Assembly: GCA_029945375.1 (NCBI GenBank)
Contig: CM057057.1
Span: 4,960,001 to 5,024,000 of the forward strand
DNA length: 64,000 nucleotides
Source of the DNA: Agaricus subrufescens
Lineage: Eukaryota; Basidiomycota; Agaricomycetes; Agaricales; Agaricaceae
Direction of reading: 5' to 3'
Under the pieces are notes generated by a model. That model was not told where the DNA came from and ran no database searches. It saw only the letters and a list, made by a program, of their open reading frames with translations. Below are positions 52,781 to 64,000 of this stretch, in pieces. Each line of letters starts with the position of its first letter. The stretch's first letter is position 1. The translations under genes and the position numbers were made by a program.

Positions 52781-53054
52781 TGTTAGAGTGCCCCAACAGT
52801 CTTGTGTATGGACTTAGAGATGGTACGACTTTCTGATCATGTGATATATTAGTAAGCACATGTTGAACTTGTCTGTGAACGCTCTAGAAGCCTTTAGCTT
52901 CTTAGACTTGTTCACAGGTGAGTATAGAGTTCTGTATATTCATAGCTAGCTTCTTAGACTTGTTCACAGGATATCTCGTTTAATTCTAATCTGATTCACT
53001 CGTGACTACCACTGTTAGAACCGTCTCCGCATGCGCTACGTTCTACATCTGACA
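52781..53054 (+). repeat. LTR-A, 5' LTR of cop7 (274 bp)
   Basis: It runs TGTTAGAGTGCCCC...CATCTGACA and lacks the tandem-doubled start of the two other LTR-A copies. It is followed by GGTTATGGGCCCC (primer-binding site, 53055-53067). Confidence 0.9.
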
Positions 53055-53067
53055 GGTTATGGGCCCC
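53055..53067 (+). promoter_or_regulatory. Primer-binding site of cop7
   Basis: GGTTATGGGCCCC directly abuts the LTR and is complementary to the anticodon stem-loop of initiator tRNA-Met, as at 47047. Confidence 0.72.
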
Positions 53068-53178
53068 GGCTTCTAACTACTGGAAAAACGAGTTTTCATT
53101 CACCAACCTCACTCAATCTTCTCTTCCTCTTTCCCTTCTTGAATCTATTTCGCTTCCCCTGCTCTCAAATCAACTCCG

Positions 53179-55814
53179 ATGGCTTCCGGATTGCCAACAT
53201 TTGCGAAACTCAATGCGGAGAACTATACAACGTGGTCTGGCGAGATGGAGGCATGGCTGCGAGCTTCTGGGCTATAGAGAATTATCTCTGGCAAGCAGAA
53301 GTCCCCCACTGTCTCCTCTACTGTTACCCAGGCTGAAGCGGACGCTCTGGACGCTTATGAGGCTCGTTGTGACAAGGCTGCTGGCTGGCTATTCCTTATG
53401 GTTGAACAGGAGCAGAGGGTGCACTTTAATGGCATCCAGGATGACCCCGTGAAGATGTGGGAGGCTCTGGAGGCTGTACACAGGCAGAAGAAGGCTGGGA
53501 TGCGATTTAATGCTTATGATGAGCTGTTCAGCATCCGAAGGCTCGAGGAGGAGTCCCTACAATCACTCATTAACAGAGTAGAAGGCTGCAAGCGACGCAT
53601 TAAGGAGCTTAGACCCACAGACTTCACTCTGGACATGCTGGATGATGAGCTGGCATCAATGGCACTCATCAGAGCCCTCCCTGATCATTATTCCGCCTTC
53701 TCCTCGTCTCTTTTGCTTATGGACAAGCTGGACAAGGCTACCATTCATCAGGCCTTTGTCACAGAGGATATACAACGCAAAAAACGCGCTGGGGACACTT
53801 TGGGAGGCTCCCAGGCCCTAGCCGCTCGCTCTGGCTTCAAAAACGCGTCAGACACCTGCGATTTATGTGGGAGGACTGGTCACAAGGTGGAGAAGTGCTG
53901 GCCATTCGAAAAGGCGAAGAAACACGCCCAGGAGGACGCTCAGAAGCCTAGAACTCGTGGAAACAAGGCCAACAAGGCTCAGGATGCTTCAAATAATGCC
54001 TCAGGCTCTGCAGCAAGCTCCTCTTCGACTTCTAGCCCCGAAAAAGCGCAGAGAGTCCGTGAATTTGCTGGAAATGCAAGTGCCTCACATCCCTCCCCTT
54101 CCCCTTCGCTTTCTACGCCTCTACAGCTTGATGCTGACTTCCATTGGCTTGCAGACCTTGGGGCCACTTCTCATATGACCCCACATCGTCATTGGTTCAA
54201 GAACTACTCCCCCAATCGCATTCCCATCCAATTAGCTGATAATTCAGTGGTATACTCTGCAGGGATAGGTTCTGTGGTGTTTAAACCAGTTGTTAATGGA
54301 AAGGAGGCTAGAGCGGTCGAGTTTTTGAGGGTACTACATGTTCCTGACCTCAGGAGTAATCTGCTGTCTTGTTTATACCTTGCTCAGCACAAAGGCTTCA
54401 ATATCACCATTTCTGCTCACTCTATCGCTTTCCAGTGCAAGGGAATAACGCTTTTTATGGCCACTATCCACTCCAACAACTCTGCTGAGCTAGATGGCTC
54501 TACAATCACTTCCGAGGCTGCTTTTGCTGTCTCTACACTGCCAGCTGACCTCTCCCTGTGGCATCGTCGCTTCATTCATCACAATTATGCTGATGTGAAG
54601 TCTATGTTGAGTAAGGACCTTGTTACAGGCCTTAAACTCGATTCTAATGCTCCTCCTGACCCAATATGCGAGCCCTGCCTTGCAGGAAAGATGCATTCAC
54701 TTCCATTTCCCCCCTCCTCCAGCCATAATTGATCTCCTCTTGAGCTGGTGCACTCAGATCTTCATGGACCACTCCCAGTCGCTTCCCACTCAGGCTACAA
54801 GTACTGGATCACCTTTATAGACGACACGACGCGATTCCGGGCTGTACACTTGCTCAAAAGCAAGTCAGAAGCCTTTGAAGCATTCAAAGTCTACAAATCT
54901 TGGGCCGAAAATCAACTTGGAGTCAAAATTTGGGCTCTACAGGATGATAAAGGCGGTGAATACATGTCTAAGGCCTTCCTAACGTTCACGGAGCAGTCTG
55001 GCATCGAAAGGAGGCATTCTACTCGCAACAGGCCTCAGCAGAATGGCCTTGCGGAGAGAGCTAATAGGACTATGGGTGAAAGAATCACTGCTATGCTCTC
55101 AGAATCTCGACTTCCTGCCTCTTTCTGGGGAGAATGTGTCTCTTCTATGGTCCATGTCTGGAATAGGCTGCCTACAGCATCGCTCTCTGGCACTACACCC
55201 TTCCAGGCCTTCTATAAGCAAAAGCCTGATGTCTCCCACCTCTGAGTATGGGGGTGCACTGCCTATGTGCATGTACAGCGAGATAAGAGGACTTCTCTGG
55301 AGCCTCACTACGAAAAATGCATCTTTATAGGCTATCCTGCAGGCTACAAGGGCTGGAAGTTCTACAATCCAGTCACTAAGCATTCTGTTATCTCGGAGAG
55401 AGCTGATTTTGATGAAAGGTACTTTCCTGGGACTTCTAAAGCCCATCTCGATGCTGTACCTTCATTTGCTGGCCCTTCTCCCTCCCCTGAGTCTCAGAAT
55501 GTTTCTGAGCCCTCTCCTGCACCACCAACGTCGCATTTCAGAGTGCCACCTCTCCTAGATGAAGGGGGTGATATTAGCCCTGTCCCTGCTCACTTTCAGC
55601 CTCCCATTCCCAGTTCTCCTGCTGTTCTTCTTGAAGAGGAGACTCCTCTACCTGCTCTTCCTCCTCCTAGCCCTGCTACTCCGCCCCCACAAGCTCCAAT
55701 TCCGCTCCCTGTGACTCCTCCCACTTCTGGAGTGCCCCCTGAGCCTCCAAGAGTGCCACGTCGCACTGGGCGCGTTCGGAAGCCCCCTGGTGACTGGTGG
55801 AAGGTCAGGCAACC
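53179..55814 (+). pseudogene. copia gag, protease and integrase of cop7
   Basis: This is the most complete gag here: ATG 53179 (MASGLPTFAKLNAENY), a stop at 53275-53277 (TAG for Trp of the LWRIISGK motif), then an open frame through the gag helical region, zinc knuckle CDLCGRTGHKVEKC, protease and integrase. The protease site reads DLGATSH instead of DTGATSH, so the usual Thr next to the catalytic Asp is lost. TGA occurs at 54730-54732 (shared with cop2) and at 55243-55245 (VSHL-stop-VWGC), where other copies have Arg CGA codons. The linker ends at the half-LINE J insertion. Confidence 0.86.
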
Positions 55815-58086
55815 TTTTTTTTTTTTGTAATCAGTGGCACCTCTCAGTGGACCTTTGATTCAAAGTGCTATTTACTACAGTTAGATACTCTGAGCGTACG
55901 CTAAGAATCCGGATGCCATAATGCGTTTCCATATAGGGGCCCAAGTTCATTACATTGAGTCATTCTTACAAAGGGGCAGGAGAGACCGTATCCTGCGTGA
56001 CATGGTCAAGCGCTCGATGAGAAGAAGAAAAGCATATCAAAATGAAAACGAAAAAGATAATGAGGAAAAAGAAGAAGTGCCCGAAGCGAGCGCGATGCTA
56101 CAGCGAAAACATTACACTTAACTTCAACCCCAGATACACCAACTTGAGGGTCGGTGGTGCCAAACGCGGATGTGATAGCAATGAGGAATAATGATGGGTG
56201 CATATAACTACAACTCCCGAAAAGGCTGATGAAAGCCCCTACTTGTGCGATGGGAACTGGCGCCTGAGCCAATCCTGGTTGAACCGATTATCCCAGAACG
56301 GACACAAAGTGTCCATTGTGGAGTGCTGCGTCTTCTTCTTCTTGGCTGCAGAACAGTTGCAGCAGTGGTGGGTGTCGGGATCCTTCTTCATCGCGATTGC
56401 AGCCTGGACATGGGACTCTGCAGTATGCAGTCCCACGCAGTGAGGGCATCGGACGCCTTTGGAGCGGCAGATGTCGGAGTGGTGACCCCACCTCTGGCAC
56501 TGAGTGCAGAGGGCAGAGCCGGGCTGGGGGGCAGCGCCCCGGATTTGACAGTTGCGGCCTCCAACGAAGACCTGCTTACCAATGAAGTCTCAGGCAACTT
56601 GGCCAGAGACAGTATCAGAAATATCCAACCATGCTATGCATGTGTCGGAGTGGCGTGATGTCCGCATGAAGCGGACAGAGTGTTTGAGGGCGTGGGATAG
56701 GGATAACCCGACAGGGGAATCATTGAGGGCAAGGGTGAAGGCCTCGTGCTGCGCTGTGAGCCATCGAGCTGGTTCGGCGGGGATGAGAGGGACGTCGATA
56801 ACCTTGAGGTATGACGTGGAGGTGGGAGTGGTGGCCTGGAGGGGGATGAGGCCATTAGGATCGACAAGCTGGCGAATGTGCTTGAGCACGAAGGCAGACT
56901 CGGGTTGGGAGAGGACTCGGCTTGTGGCTATGTGAATGCCGGTGGCCATGTCAGAAGAACTTTCCAGAACGACCTCGGACTTGAGGTCGCTCTGGAGCCG
57001 GTTATTACATTCCCAAAGAATGCCGGGAGTGATGTTGATGGCACGGATGTTAGATCTGGCCGGGGGGGTAATGTGGATGCCTCATCGTGTAGCGCCATGT
57101 GAAGTGTGCTTCCCCTTGTGTGCCGGGGCATGCTTGGAGACAGCAGGGGCAGTGGAGGGAGCCGGGGCCTTGGGGAGGGAGGGGACAGTGGCCAGCTTTG
57201 CCTTGAGGATCGGTTTCAGAAGAACTCGCTTGGCCGCAGGAGCAGCCAGAGTCCTTCCAAATCCGGATTTCTTGGGAGTCAAAGGGGGCGATTCGATTTG
57301 AACTTTCTTCTGCTGAGGTGCCGCAGCCTCATGCTTGACCTCGGCCATCGGGGACCAGGGTCTAGAGGGGGCACTCGGAGTAGAAGGTGGGAGGGGGGCA
57401 GATGGTTTGACTGGGGAGGGGGGAGTGGTAGCGCCAGTCTGGCCAATGATAATGGCGAGGGCGGTCTTGAAGGAGGTTACGCCTGCCATGTTCTGAAACT
57501 CAATGTTTTTGTGAGCACCACTCGACAAAATATTGAAAATGAGACGCAAAACCTCACTGGCATAGCCAGTAAAGTCCGCATCAGGGCTCATCTGAGGTAC
57601 CAAGTTGGCCACCGTGGCGATCAACGCAGCAAGATGGTTCTTCTTGCCCAGTTGGGCCGATGGCAAGAAGAGTTGGGCTCGGGAGGGGGTCAATGGTTGG
57701 CCACGGACCGGGGTAGTCAAGTCTCCCGAGGCATACAACAACGGGGTTGTCGCAGCCTGCAAGGGGCCTGGAATGGGGGTAACAGGGGGGTCAGGGGATG
57801 AGAAGAAGCCAGTGCCGCCAGCCCTTCCCTTCGCCTTGAGATGTGAGCGCATCTTGTCGATGCGGCTCGCCTTGGGTGTTTGAGGCACCGTAAGTATTGC
57901 TTTCTCCACATCTCTGCGGAGTCCGCGGGGCAGCTTGGAGTCGGAGTCCATCTTCCAGCCACCATTGTCGAAGTCTTCGCGCATATCCATAGCTAGTTGC
58001 TGTGTAGTACGATGTAATGCTACCTAACGTCTAAACCACTGAGACTTCCAAAAGAGGAAGGTGGTGGTAAGAAGTCAAGAAGTGAT
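55815..58086 (-). mobile_element. Half-LINE J (ORF1-only LINE, 2272 bp)
   Basis: This complete element has a 12-base T tract (55815-55826), the 3' UTR, ORF1 and a 5' end (minus strand) reading CATCACTTCTTGAC...CCACCACCTTCCTC. A 15-bp target duplication GAAGGTCAGGCAACC flanks it. It is the closest relative of half-LINE D. Confidence 0.9.
56239..57990 (-). pseudogene. Half-LINE J ORF1, two stops
   Basis: ORF1 starts at ATG 57990 (MDMREDFDNGGWK) and ends at 56239 after the final DWLRRQF block. The same reading frame runs throughout, with TGA at 57082-57084 (GATR-stop, the same site as in half-LINE D) and at 56590-56592 (SGQVA-stop-DFIGK, Arg CGA in sister copies). One knuckle Cys has changed in the CNCSA region context (HHCCNCSA for HCANCSA). 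Confidence 0.84.
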
Positions 58087-58101
58087 GAAGGTCAGGCAAC
58101 C

Positions 58102-59008
58102 TAGTCTGCCTGCTAGAGACCCAGAAGATGACAATGAAGCTGCTCTTTCAGCTGATACTGACTTCTATGAGGTCGAGTTTGCTGGGGCTGTTTCTACAGC
58201 TGATCCTTGCACCTACAGGCTTGCTATGCAGTCCCCTGACAGGGAACACTGGGTGGATGCTTGTAACACTGAGATATTCAATCTCGAGGCTAACAAGACT
58301 TGGGAACTCACTGAACTGCCTCCTGGTAAGAAGGTAGTCAACTCTGGCTGGGTTTTCAAAGTCAAAAGGCATGCCAACGGCTCCATTGAGCACTATAGGG
58401 CTCGCCTTGTTGCTAAAGGGTTCTCCCAACGTCCTGGCTTTGATTACACCAAGGTCTTTGCCCCTACATTTCGTCCTGCTTCTCTGAGACTCATTATAGC
58501 TCTGGCTGCTAGAGAGGGCTACAAAATGCATTCTGTTGACATCTCCTCTGCCTTCACTTATGGGGAACTCGAGGAGGAGATCTACATGAGGCAACCAGAG
58601 GGCTATCATACTGGGGGACCTAATATGGTCTTCAGGCTCCGTAAATTGCTCTATGGCCTTAAGCAGGCTGCCAGACAGTGGAGTAAGAAGCTCCGAGGTG
58701 TTCTAGAGGGTATTGGCTACTCCAGACTTCGCTCCGACAACTCCATTTACATCTATTCCAAGGGAGACATCAAGGTCATTGTACCAGTCTTCATTGATGA
58801 CATTACCCTAGTCTCTAAAAGCAATGCAGCCATGGCCTCTGCTGTCTCTGAGCTATCTCGGCACTTCAAACTGCGAGATCTAGGCTCTACCACTCTTCTG
58901 CTGGGCATTCAGGTGAAGCAGGATCGCTCTAAGCGTTCCATCTCCCTCTCCCAAGAGCACTACATCAAGGAGCTCCTAGAACAGTTCAATATGGACGATT
59001 CTAACTCC
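58102..59008 (+). pseudogene. copia RT of cop7
   Basis: The RT is continuous from PSLPARDPEDDNE through WVFKVKRHANGSIEHYRARL, DISSAFTYGELEEE, LLYGLKQAARQW and VFIDDITLVSK to LLEQFNMDDSNS, with no stop. It ends where half-LINE K begins, so RNase H is missing. Confidence 0.86.
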
Positions 59009-61239
59009 ATCGCTTCTTGAACGCAAACCACTACCTTCCTCTTTTGGAAGCCTCAGTGTAAGAGCTATGAGTAGCAATAAACGCAGTGATATGGACACGT
59101 CTGGTGACTGGTTTGAAGACACTGCCCCCGCTGTCTCTGATACGGACTTCGAATGCCTTCTCGCGGAGGTGCAGGAGTCCACATCTCGTATAATGGCCGA
59201 GGATGACCCGCCGCCCAAGCCAAAGACACGCACTGAGAAGATGCGTGCAAAATTCGGAAAGGCCATCGCTCGTGACGACCCTCCACTCCCCACCACCACC
59301 CCGGTAACCCCCACCCCCTCGTCCTCTCGCCAGGGCAGGGGAATGACACCTGAGCATCTGACGAACCTCCTCAATTTGCCAGCGCTCTCTACTGCCTCAA
59401 GAGCCACTTCGATCTACTCGCCCTCCCAGGTGCCTGGAAAGAAGCATCGCCTGGCCAACATGCTGTCAATGGCCGCCGACATCATGCAAACCACCTCCCC
59501 TGACGAGAACTTCATTGGTTATGCCGGCGAGCTTCTTCGACTTGTTTTCATCATCTTGCAAAGTAGCGCTCACAAGAACCTTGAATTTCAGAACATGGCA
59601 GGCCACACCTCTTTCGAGGTCGCGCTCGCAATGCTTATCACTCAAGCTGGACCGCTGCCCCCTTCCCCGGTCAAGCCCACCACCCCCCTCCCCCCTTCAA
59701 CCCCCCAGTCGTTCCCTCAAGTTGCCCTCAGTCTCCTATGGCCGAGGACGAGGTAGCCACTCTGGTCCCGAAAAAAGTCCGGATCCAGTCACCTGGGTCC
59801 ACCCCAAAGGAAACCGCACCTAAGAAGCGTGCCCCGGCTGCGCCCACAGCTGTTTGAGCACCTTCTAGGAGCAATCTCAAAGCCAAGCCAGCCTCCGTCC
59901 CCTCTCTTCCTAAGGCCCCGGCTCCCTCCTCTGCCCCCGCTGTGTCCCGCCGTGCTCCTGCACGCAAGGGCAAGCACACCAGCCACAGCGCTTCGCGCCG
60001 TGGGGTCCTCATTCATCCACTGGCCGGATCTTCTATCTGTGCTATTAATATGACTCCCGATGTCCTCCGGGAGTGCAACCACCATCTCAAGGATGACCTC
60101 AAGTCCGAGGTCATTCTAGAATCTTCTGTCGACTCGGCATCCGGTATCTTTATTGCTGCCTCCCGAGTTCTTTCCAAGCCCAAGTCTGCATGCATGCTTA
60201 GGCATGTACACTGCCTCGTTGACCCCAATGGACTCGTCCCACTCCAGTCCACCACTCCAACCTCCACATCCTACCTCAAGGTTCTGGATGTACCACTCAT
60301 TCTGGCTCCCCCCGCCACTTGGCTCCAAGCGCAGCGCGAGGCGTTCACTGTCGCGTTGCACAATTCTCCCGTGGGTAAACCTTTATCCACTCACATCAAG
60401 CACGCCGTCCACTTCATGTGGACATCACGTAAGTCAGACACCTGCATTGCTTGGGTTGATATTGCAGACTCCATCTCAGGCCGCATGGCCCAGGACTTCA
60501 TTGGTAAGCACGTCTTCATTGGCGGGCGCAACTGTCAAATCTGCGGTGCTGCCCCGCGGCCCGGCTCTGCCCTCTGCACTCGGTGCCAGAGGTGGGGTCA
60601 CCATGCTGATGTATGCCGCTCCAAGGGCATATGCTGTCCTCACTGCACAGGCCTGCACTTGGCTGACTCGCACATCCAGGCGTCCATAGCGATGAAGAGG
60701 AATCCGGACGACCACCACTGCGCCAACTGCTCTGCAGTGAAGAAGAAGAATTCGGCGCACTCTGTTTTGGAATAATCGCTTTGATTGGGATTGGCTATGC
60801 CACCAGTTCCCATCCAAGAAGTAGTAGGAGTCATGTCTTATTTCGGGAGCGTGCACTGTTTGGTACCCATCATTTCCCCTTCGCTATCTCGTCCGCAATC
60901 GTGAACCGGCCTGTCTTGAAAATCGGGGCTGTATCCAAGTCAATATGTAGGTGGTATGTGTTTGCTGAGCCATGGCTTGTTTTGCCCATCTTATTATGTA
61001 TGGACTTATCACTTCTTTTCCTTTATGATTCGTTTTCTTTTCTCTCCTTGAGGCAATGATCTTTCTGCCGGATACATTTCAATTTTGTTGTTCAGGGCTT
61101 AATGTTTTCTCTCTTTTGGCAACACATCATGGCAGCCATATTCTTGTAGTGTGCCCAGATTATCTACCTGGATGTCCTATAGCTACTTGAATAGAAGGTC
61201 CACCAAGAGGTGCCATTGATACAAAAAAAAAAAAAAAAA
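59009..61239 (+). mobile_element. Half-LINE K with mismatched flanks
   Basis: The 5' end is ATCGCTTCTTGAAC...CCACTACCTTCCTC and the 3' end is a 17-base A tract (61223-61239). The left flank is cop7 RT (CTAACTCC). The right flank is copia gag on the opposite strand (CATCCTGGATG). No target duplication is found, so the element or its surroundings were rearranged after insertion. Confidence 0.85.
59067..60824 (+). pseudogene. Half-LINE K ORF1
   Basis: It starts at ATG 59067 or 59091 (MDTSGDWFEDTAP). The N-terminus lacks the first ~40 residues seen in F, aligning instead from DTAPAVS. The Gag-like segment is LLRLVFIILQSSAHKNLEFQ. A frameshift lies near 59720, TGA (from CGA) at 59855-59857, and an open C-terminal half with LCTRCQRWGHHADVC runs from 59942. 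A ~20-base deletion near 60763 removes the TTDTSCPFW motif and shifts the last 20 codons. It is a dead copy. Confidence 0.83.
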
Positions 61240-61504
61240 CATCCTGGATGCCTGCAAAATGCACCCTCTGGTCTTCTTCAACCATAAGATACAGCCAGCC
61301 AGCAGCCTTGTCAAGTTTGTCCTCCCAGAGTGACTGGGAAGCGAAATCCTGGGGAGTAGGGGAAGAGGGAATGGAAGGAGCACTTTGCTTGCCTGAAACA
61401 AGTCTCCATAGGCCAGAGGCATGTAGCCAGGCCTCCATCTTGCTGGACCACGTGGCATAGTTCTCCCCGTTGAGCTTAACAAACGCTGGTGAACCCAAAG
61501 CCAT
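61240..61504 (-). pseudogene. copia gag N-terminus of cop8
   Basis: It starts at ATG 61504 (MALGSPAFVKLNGENYATW) and is open to the junction with half-LINE K (VHFAGIQD). It aligns with cop5/cop7 gag but is clearly diverged (SKMEAWLHASGLWRLVSG), a second gag subfamily that goes with LTR-B. Confidence 0.85.
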
Positions 61505-61623
61505 ACAAGCAAAAATTGTGGGCAGGGGAAGCAAAATAGTTTGAGGGAGGAGGGATGAGAGAGAGTAGGAGTTGAGTTGAAGATGGTTGAAGAAAGAAAA
61601 AATTGATTTGTAGGTCATTAGAA

Positions 61624-61639
61624 GCTGGGGCCCATAACC
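61624..61639 (-). promoter_or_regulatory. Primer-binding site of cop8
   Basis: GGTTATGGGCCCCAGC on the minus strand directly follows the LTR-B end, so both LTR subfamilies use the same half-tRNA-iMet type of primer site. Confidence 0.75.
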
Positions 61640-61948
61640 TGTTGGAAGTAGAATGTAGAGTTCACAGTGGCAATTCTAACGACACTAGTATCGAGTGGAT
61701 TGGATAAGAAATGAGCTAGTATTAGCACAGTTAATCTGTGGACAAGTATAAGAAGCTAAAACAACAATACAAAGAGATTGCTCACCTGTGGACAAGTATA
61801 AGAAGCTAAAGACTTCTAAGTCATCCACAGGCAAGTTCAACATGCGCTGACTAATCTATCATGTAAGCAGAAGCGTCCGCTTTGCTCTAAGTTGAGATAT
61901 ACACAAAACAAATTGTCCAGTCACTCTAATAACTAAATGATTCTAACA
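61640..61948 (-). repeat. LTR-B, 5' LTR of cop8 (309 bp)
   Basis: It runs TGTTGGAAGTAG...GATTCTAACA on the plus strand. A deletion removes most of the CTTGGGGCATT segment near the outer end. Confidence 0.88.
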
Positions 61949-63167
61949 GCTCCTGCATCTCCTGTGCTCCCTCTCCACCTAGAACACCTCCACAACCTCC
62001 TGCACTGCTCCCTGTCACTCCTCCGACCGCTCCTGTGCCTGCTGAGCCTCCACGAGTCCCTAGGCGCACCAATCGAGTTAGACGACCTCCTGGTGAGTGG
62101 TGGAGGGTCAAAAACATTGACCTACCTGGAGACAACCCAGAACTAGAAGAGGAGGCCGCTTTTTTGGTTGACAGTGACTTCTGTGATGTGGAGTTTGCTA
62201 GAACGGTTTCTAATGCAGATCCTTGCTCCTACAGGCTGGCTATGCAGTCCCCTGATTGCTCTCACTGGCAGGATGCTTGTAACACCAAGATTTTCAATCT
62301 GGAGGCCAACAGGACCTGGGAACTCGTTGATTTGCCTCCTGGAAAGAAGGTAGTCAACTCTGGATGGGTATTCAAGGTCAAAAGGCATGCCAACGGCTCA
62401 ATTGAGCGCTATAGGGCTCGCCTTGTTGCTAAAGGCTTCTCCCAACGTCCTGGCTTCGATTACACCGAGGTCTTTGCCCCTACATTTTGTCCTGCCTCTC
62501 TGAGACTCATTATAGCTCTGGCTGCTAGAGAAGGCTACAAAATGCGCTCTGTTGACATCTCCTCTGCCTTCACTTATGGGGAACTCGAGGAGGAGATCTA
62601 CATGAGGCAACCAGAGGGCTATCACACTGGGGGCCCTAATATGGTCTTCAGGCTCCGAAATTGCTCTATGGCCTTAAGCAGGCTGCCAGACAGTGGAGTA
62701 AGAAGCTCCGAGGTGTTCTAGAGGGTATTGGCTACTCTAGACTTCGCTCCAACAACTCCATCTACATCTATTCCAAGGGAGACATCAAGGTCATAGTGCC
62801 TGTCTTCATTGATGACATTACCCTAGTCTCTAAAAGCGATGCAGCTATGGCCTCTGCTGTCTCAGAGCTGTCTAGGCACTTCAAACTGCGAGATCTAGGC
62901 TCCACCACACTTCTGCTGGGCATTCAGGTGAAGCAGGATTGCTCTAAGCATTCCATCTCCCTCTCCCAAGAGCACTACATCAAGGAGCTCCTAGAACGGT
63001 TCAATATGGATGATTCTAACTCCCTTTCCACTCCTCTACCTCCTGGCTCTGAGCTCTCGGACATTGTTCCCTCACTGGAGGAGCAGGCTGAGATGAAATC
63101 AGTTCCCTATCTCTCTGCTGTAGGTGCCCTGCAGTATCTTGCCACCATGACTCGTCCCAACATTGCC
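61949..63167 (+). mobile_element. cop9, copia linker and RT fragment
   Basis: It starts in the Pro-rich linker after the cop8 LTR and is cut at 63167 by half-LINE L in the middle of the RT tail (MTRPNIA). Its 5' part was separated from it by cop8. Confidence 0.85.
61949..63167 (+). pseudogene. copia reverse transcriptase fragment of cop9
   Basis: It reads PPRVPRRTNRVRRPPGEWW, WVFKVKRHANGSIERYRARL and DISSAFTYGELEEE. A one-base deletion follows at about 62661 (CTCCGAAATTGCTC for CTCCGAAAATCGCTC), then LYGLKQAARQW and VFIDDITLVSK in the shifted frame. The LTR insertion and the deletion make it non-functional. Confidence 0.85.
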
Positions 63168-64000
63168 TTTTTTTTTTTTTTTTGTAATCAATGGTACCTT
63201 CTGGCGGACCTTTATTCCAAGTAGCTATTACATAATGTGAATACTAAAATGCATACTGCAAGGAAATGGATGCCATAATGCATTTCTGAGGCAGCCACCA
63301 ATCCGCTACATGGAGTCAAGCTATACATGGGTGGGGGAGAGACCATATCCTGCACAACTAGGTCAAGCGCTTGGTGAGACAAAGAAAATCATATCAAAAT
63401 GAAAAAGAAAGAGATAATGGGGTAAAAGAAGAAATGCCTGATGCGAACCGTAGCTCAGCTTTAACATCACACTTAACTTAAGACCCTGGATACACCAGCT
63501 TGAGGGCTGGCGGTGTCAATTGCAGACGTAGATGGTGAGGGAATATGGTGGGTGCATATGTCAACAACTCCCAAAAGGACCGATGAAAGTCCCTACTTGT
63601 GCAATGGGAACTGGTGCTGAAGCCAGTCCTGGTCAAACCGATTGTCCCAGAACAGACACAAAGTGTCCATTGTGGAGTGCTGTGTCTTCTTCTTCTTGGC
63701 TGTGGAACAGTTGCAGCAATGGCAGGCATCGGGATCCTTCTTCATCGCGATCGCGGCCTGGACATGGGACTCTGCAGTGTGCAGTCCTGCACAGTGAGGG
63801 CATCAGACACCTTTGGAACAGCAGATGTCGGAGTAGTGGCCCCACCTCTGGCACCAAGTGCAGAGGGCAGAGCCGGGCTGCAGGGCAGCGCTGTGGATTT
63901 GACAGTTTTGGCCTCCAATGAAGACCTGCTTACCAATGAAGTCTCGGGTGATGCAGCCAGAGATGGTGTCTGAGATATCCAGCCACACTATGCATGTGTC
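63168..64000 (-). mobile_element. Half-LINE L, 3' part, runs off the window
   Basis: It has a 16-base T tract (63168-63183), a 3' UTR of about 400 bp, and the end of ORF1. The 5' end and target duplication lie beyond 64000. It is related to D and J, with many transitions. Confidence 0.85.
63593..64000 (-). pseudogene. Half-LINE L ORF1, C-terminal part
   Basis: It reads WLDISDTISGCITRDFIGKQV, GSALCTWCQRWGHYSDICCS, a degenerate CPHCAG region and a stop at 63593-63595. Arg-to-Cys/Trp changes and small indels around 63840 mark it as decayed. It is partial at the window edge. Confidence 0.75.

Larger units (their letters stand above)
52781..59008 (+). mobile_element. cop7, copia with 5' LTR-A, split by half-LINE J
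   Basis: It has LTR-A, a primer-binding site, gag, protease, integrase and linker to 55814, then half-LINE J (duplication GAAGGTCAGGCAACC at 55800-55814 and 58087-58101), and resumes with the RT to 59008. There it is cut by half-LINE K. The RNase H part and 3' LTR are absent. Confidence 0.88.
61240..61948 (-). mobile_element. cop8, 5' end of a minus-strand copia
   Basis: This is the 5' LTR-B (61640-61948), a primer-binding site, a ~120-bp leader and the first ~88 codons of gag up to the half-LINE K junction. It is inserted in cop9 linker sequence. Confidence 0.87.

Noticed and set aside
61949..61953. GCTCC as target duplication of cop8
   Set aside because: The other end of cop8 is not in the window and no LTR-B preceded by GCTCC was found, so it cannot be confirmed.

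Overview
The window looks like transposon-packed DNA from a filamentous basidiomycete, most likely an Agaricomycete. The reasons are a KDZ transposase with a CxC2-type cysteine cluster, its multi-intron partner gene of a type I associate with Agaricomycetes, Tad1-like LINEs, and Ty1/copia elements primed from half an initiator tRNA. I find no gene that clearly belongs to the host. Almost every base lies in a mobile element, and most elements sit inside one another.

Layout. 1-4092: two 3' ends of ORF2-bearing LINEs (LINE-A, LINE-B). 4119-7756: two copia fragments (cop1a, cop1b) ending in LTR subfamilies A and B. 7757-34745: one minus-strand copia (cop2) split by LINE-C (9695-31186), half-LINE D (31295-33558) and a solo LTR (34028-34344). 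LINE-C is itself split inside ORF2 by a 13.4-kb KDZ DNA transposon (14403-27823). 34746-43252: copia cop3 carrying half-LINE F, which is split by a 1.43-kb LINE-ended element N, followed by half-LINE G. 43253-51693: copia cop4, then cop5 with half-LINE H. 51694-59008: copia cop6 with half-LINE I, then cop7 with half-LINE J. 59009-64000: half-LINE K, cop8, cop9 and half-LINE L, which runs off the edge.

Three groups work together or appear to. (1) The KDZ element has long terminal inverted repeats built on 131-bp tandem units, a divergently oriented transposase and partner gene, and a second inverted-repeat pair with palindromic motifs between the two genes. A 7-bp target duplication flanks it. 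(2) LINE-C encodes ORF1 and ORF2 (overlapping as ATGA). Eight shorter elements share its type of 5' start and 3' tail but carry only ORF1, and element N carries an unrelated 1-kb insert instead of ORF1. They look like parasites of the LINE machinery. (3) A ~250-bp TG...CA element carrying a complete 72-nt tRNA-Cys(GCA)-like gene occurs twice, each time inside a copia LTR. Many coding copies are broken, often by CGA-to-TGA changes, which suggests deamination of methylated CpG. Because the region is so repetitive, assembly errors at some junctions cannot be excluded.
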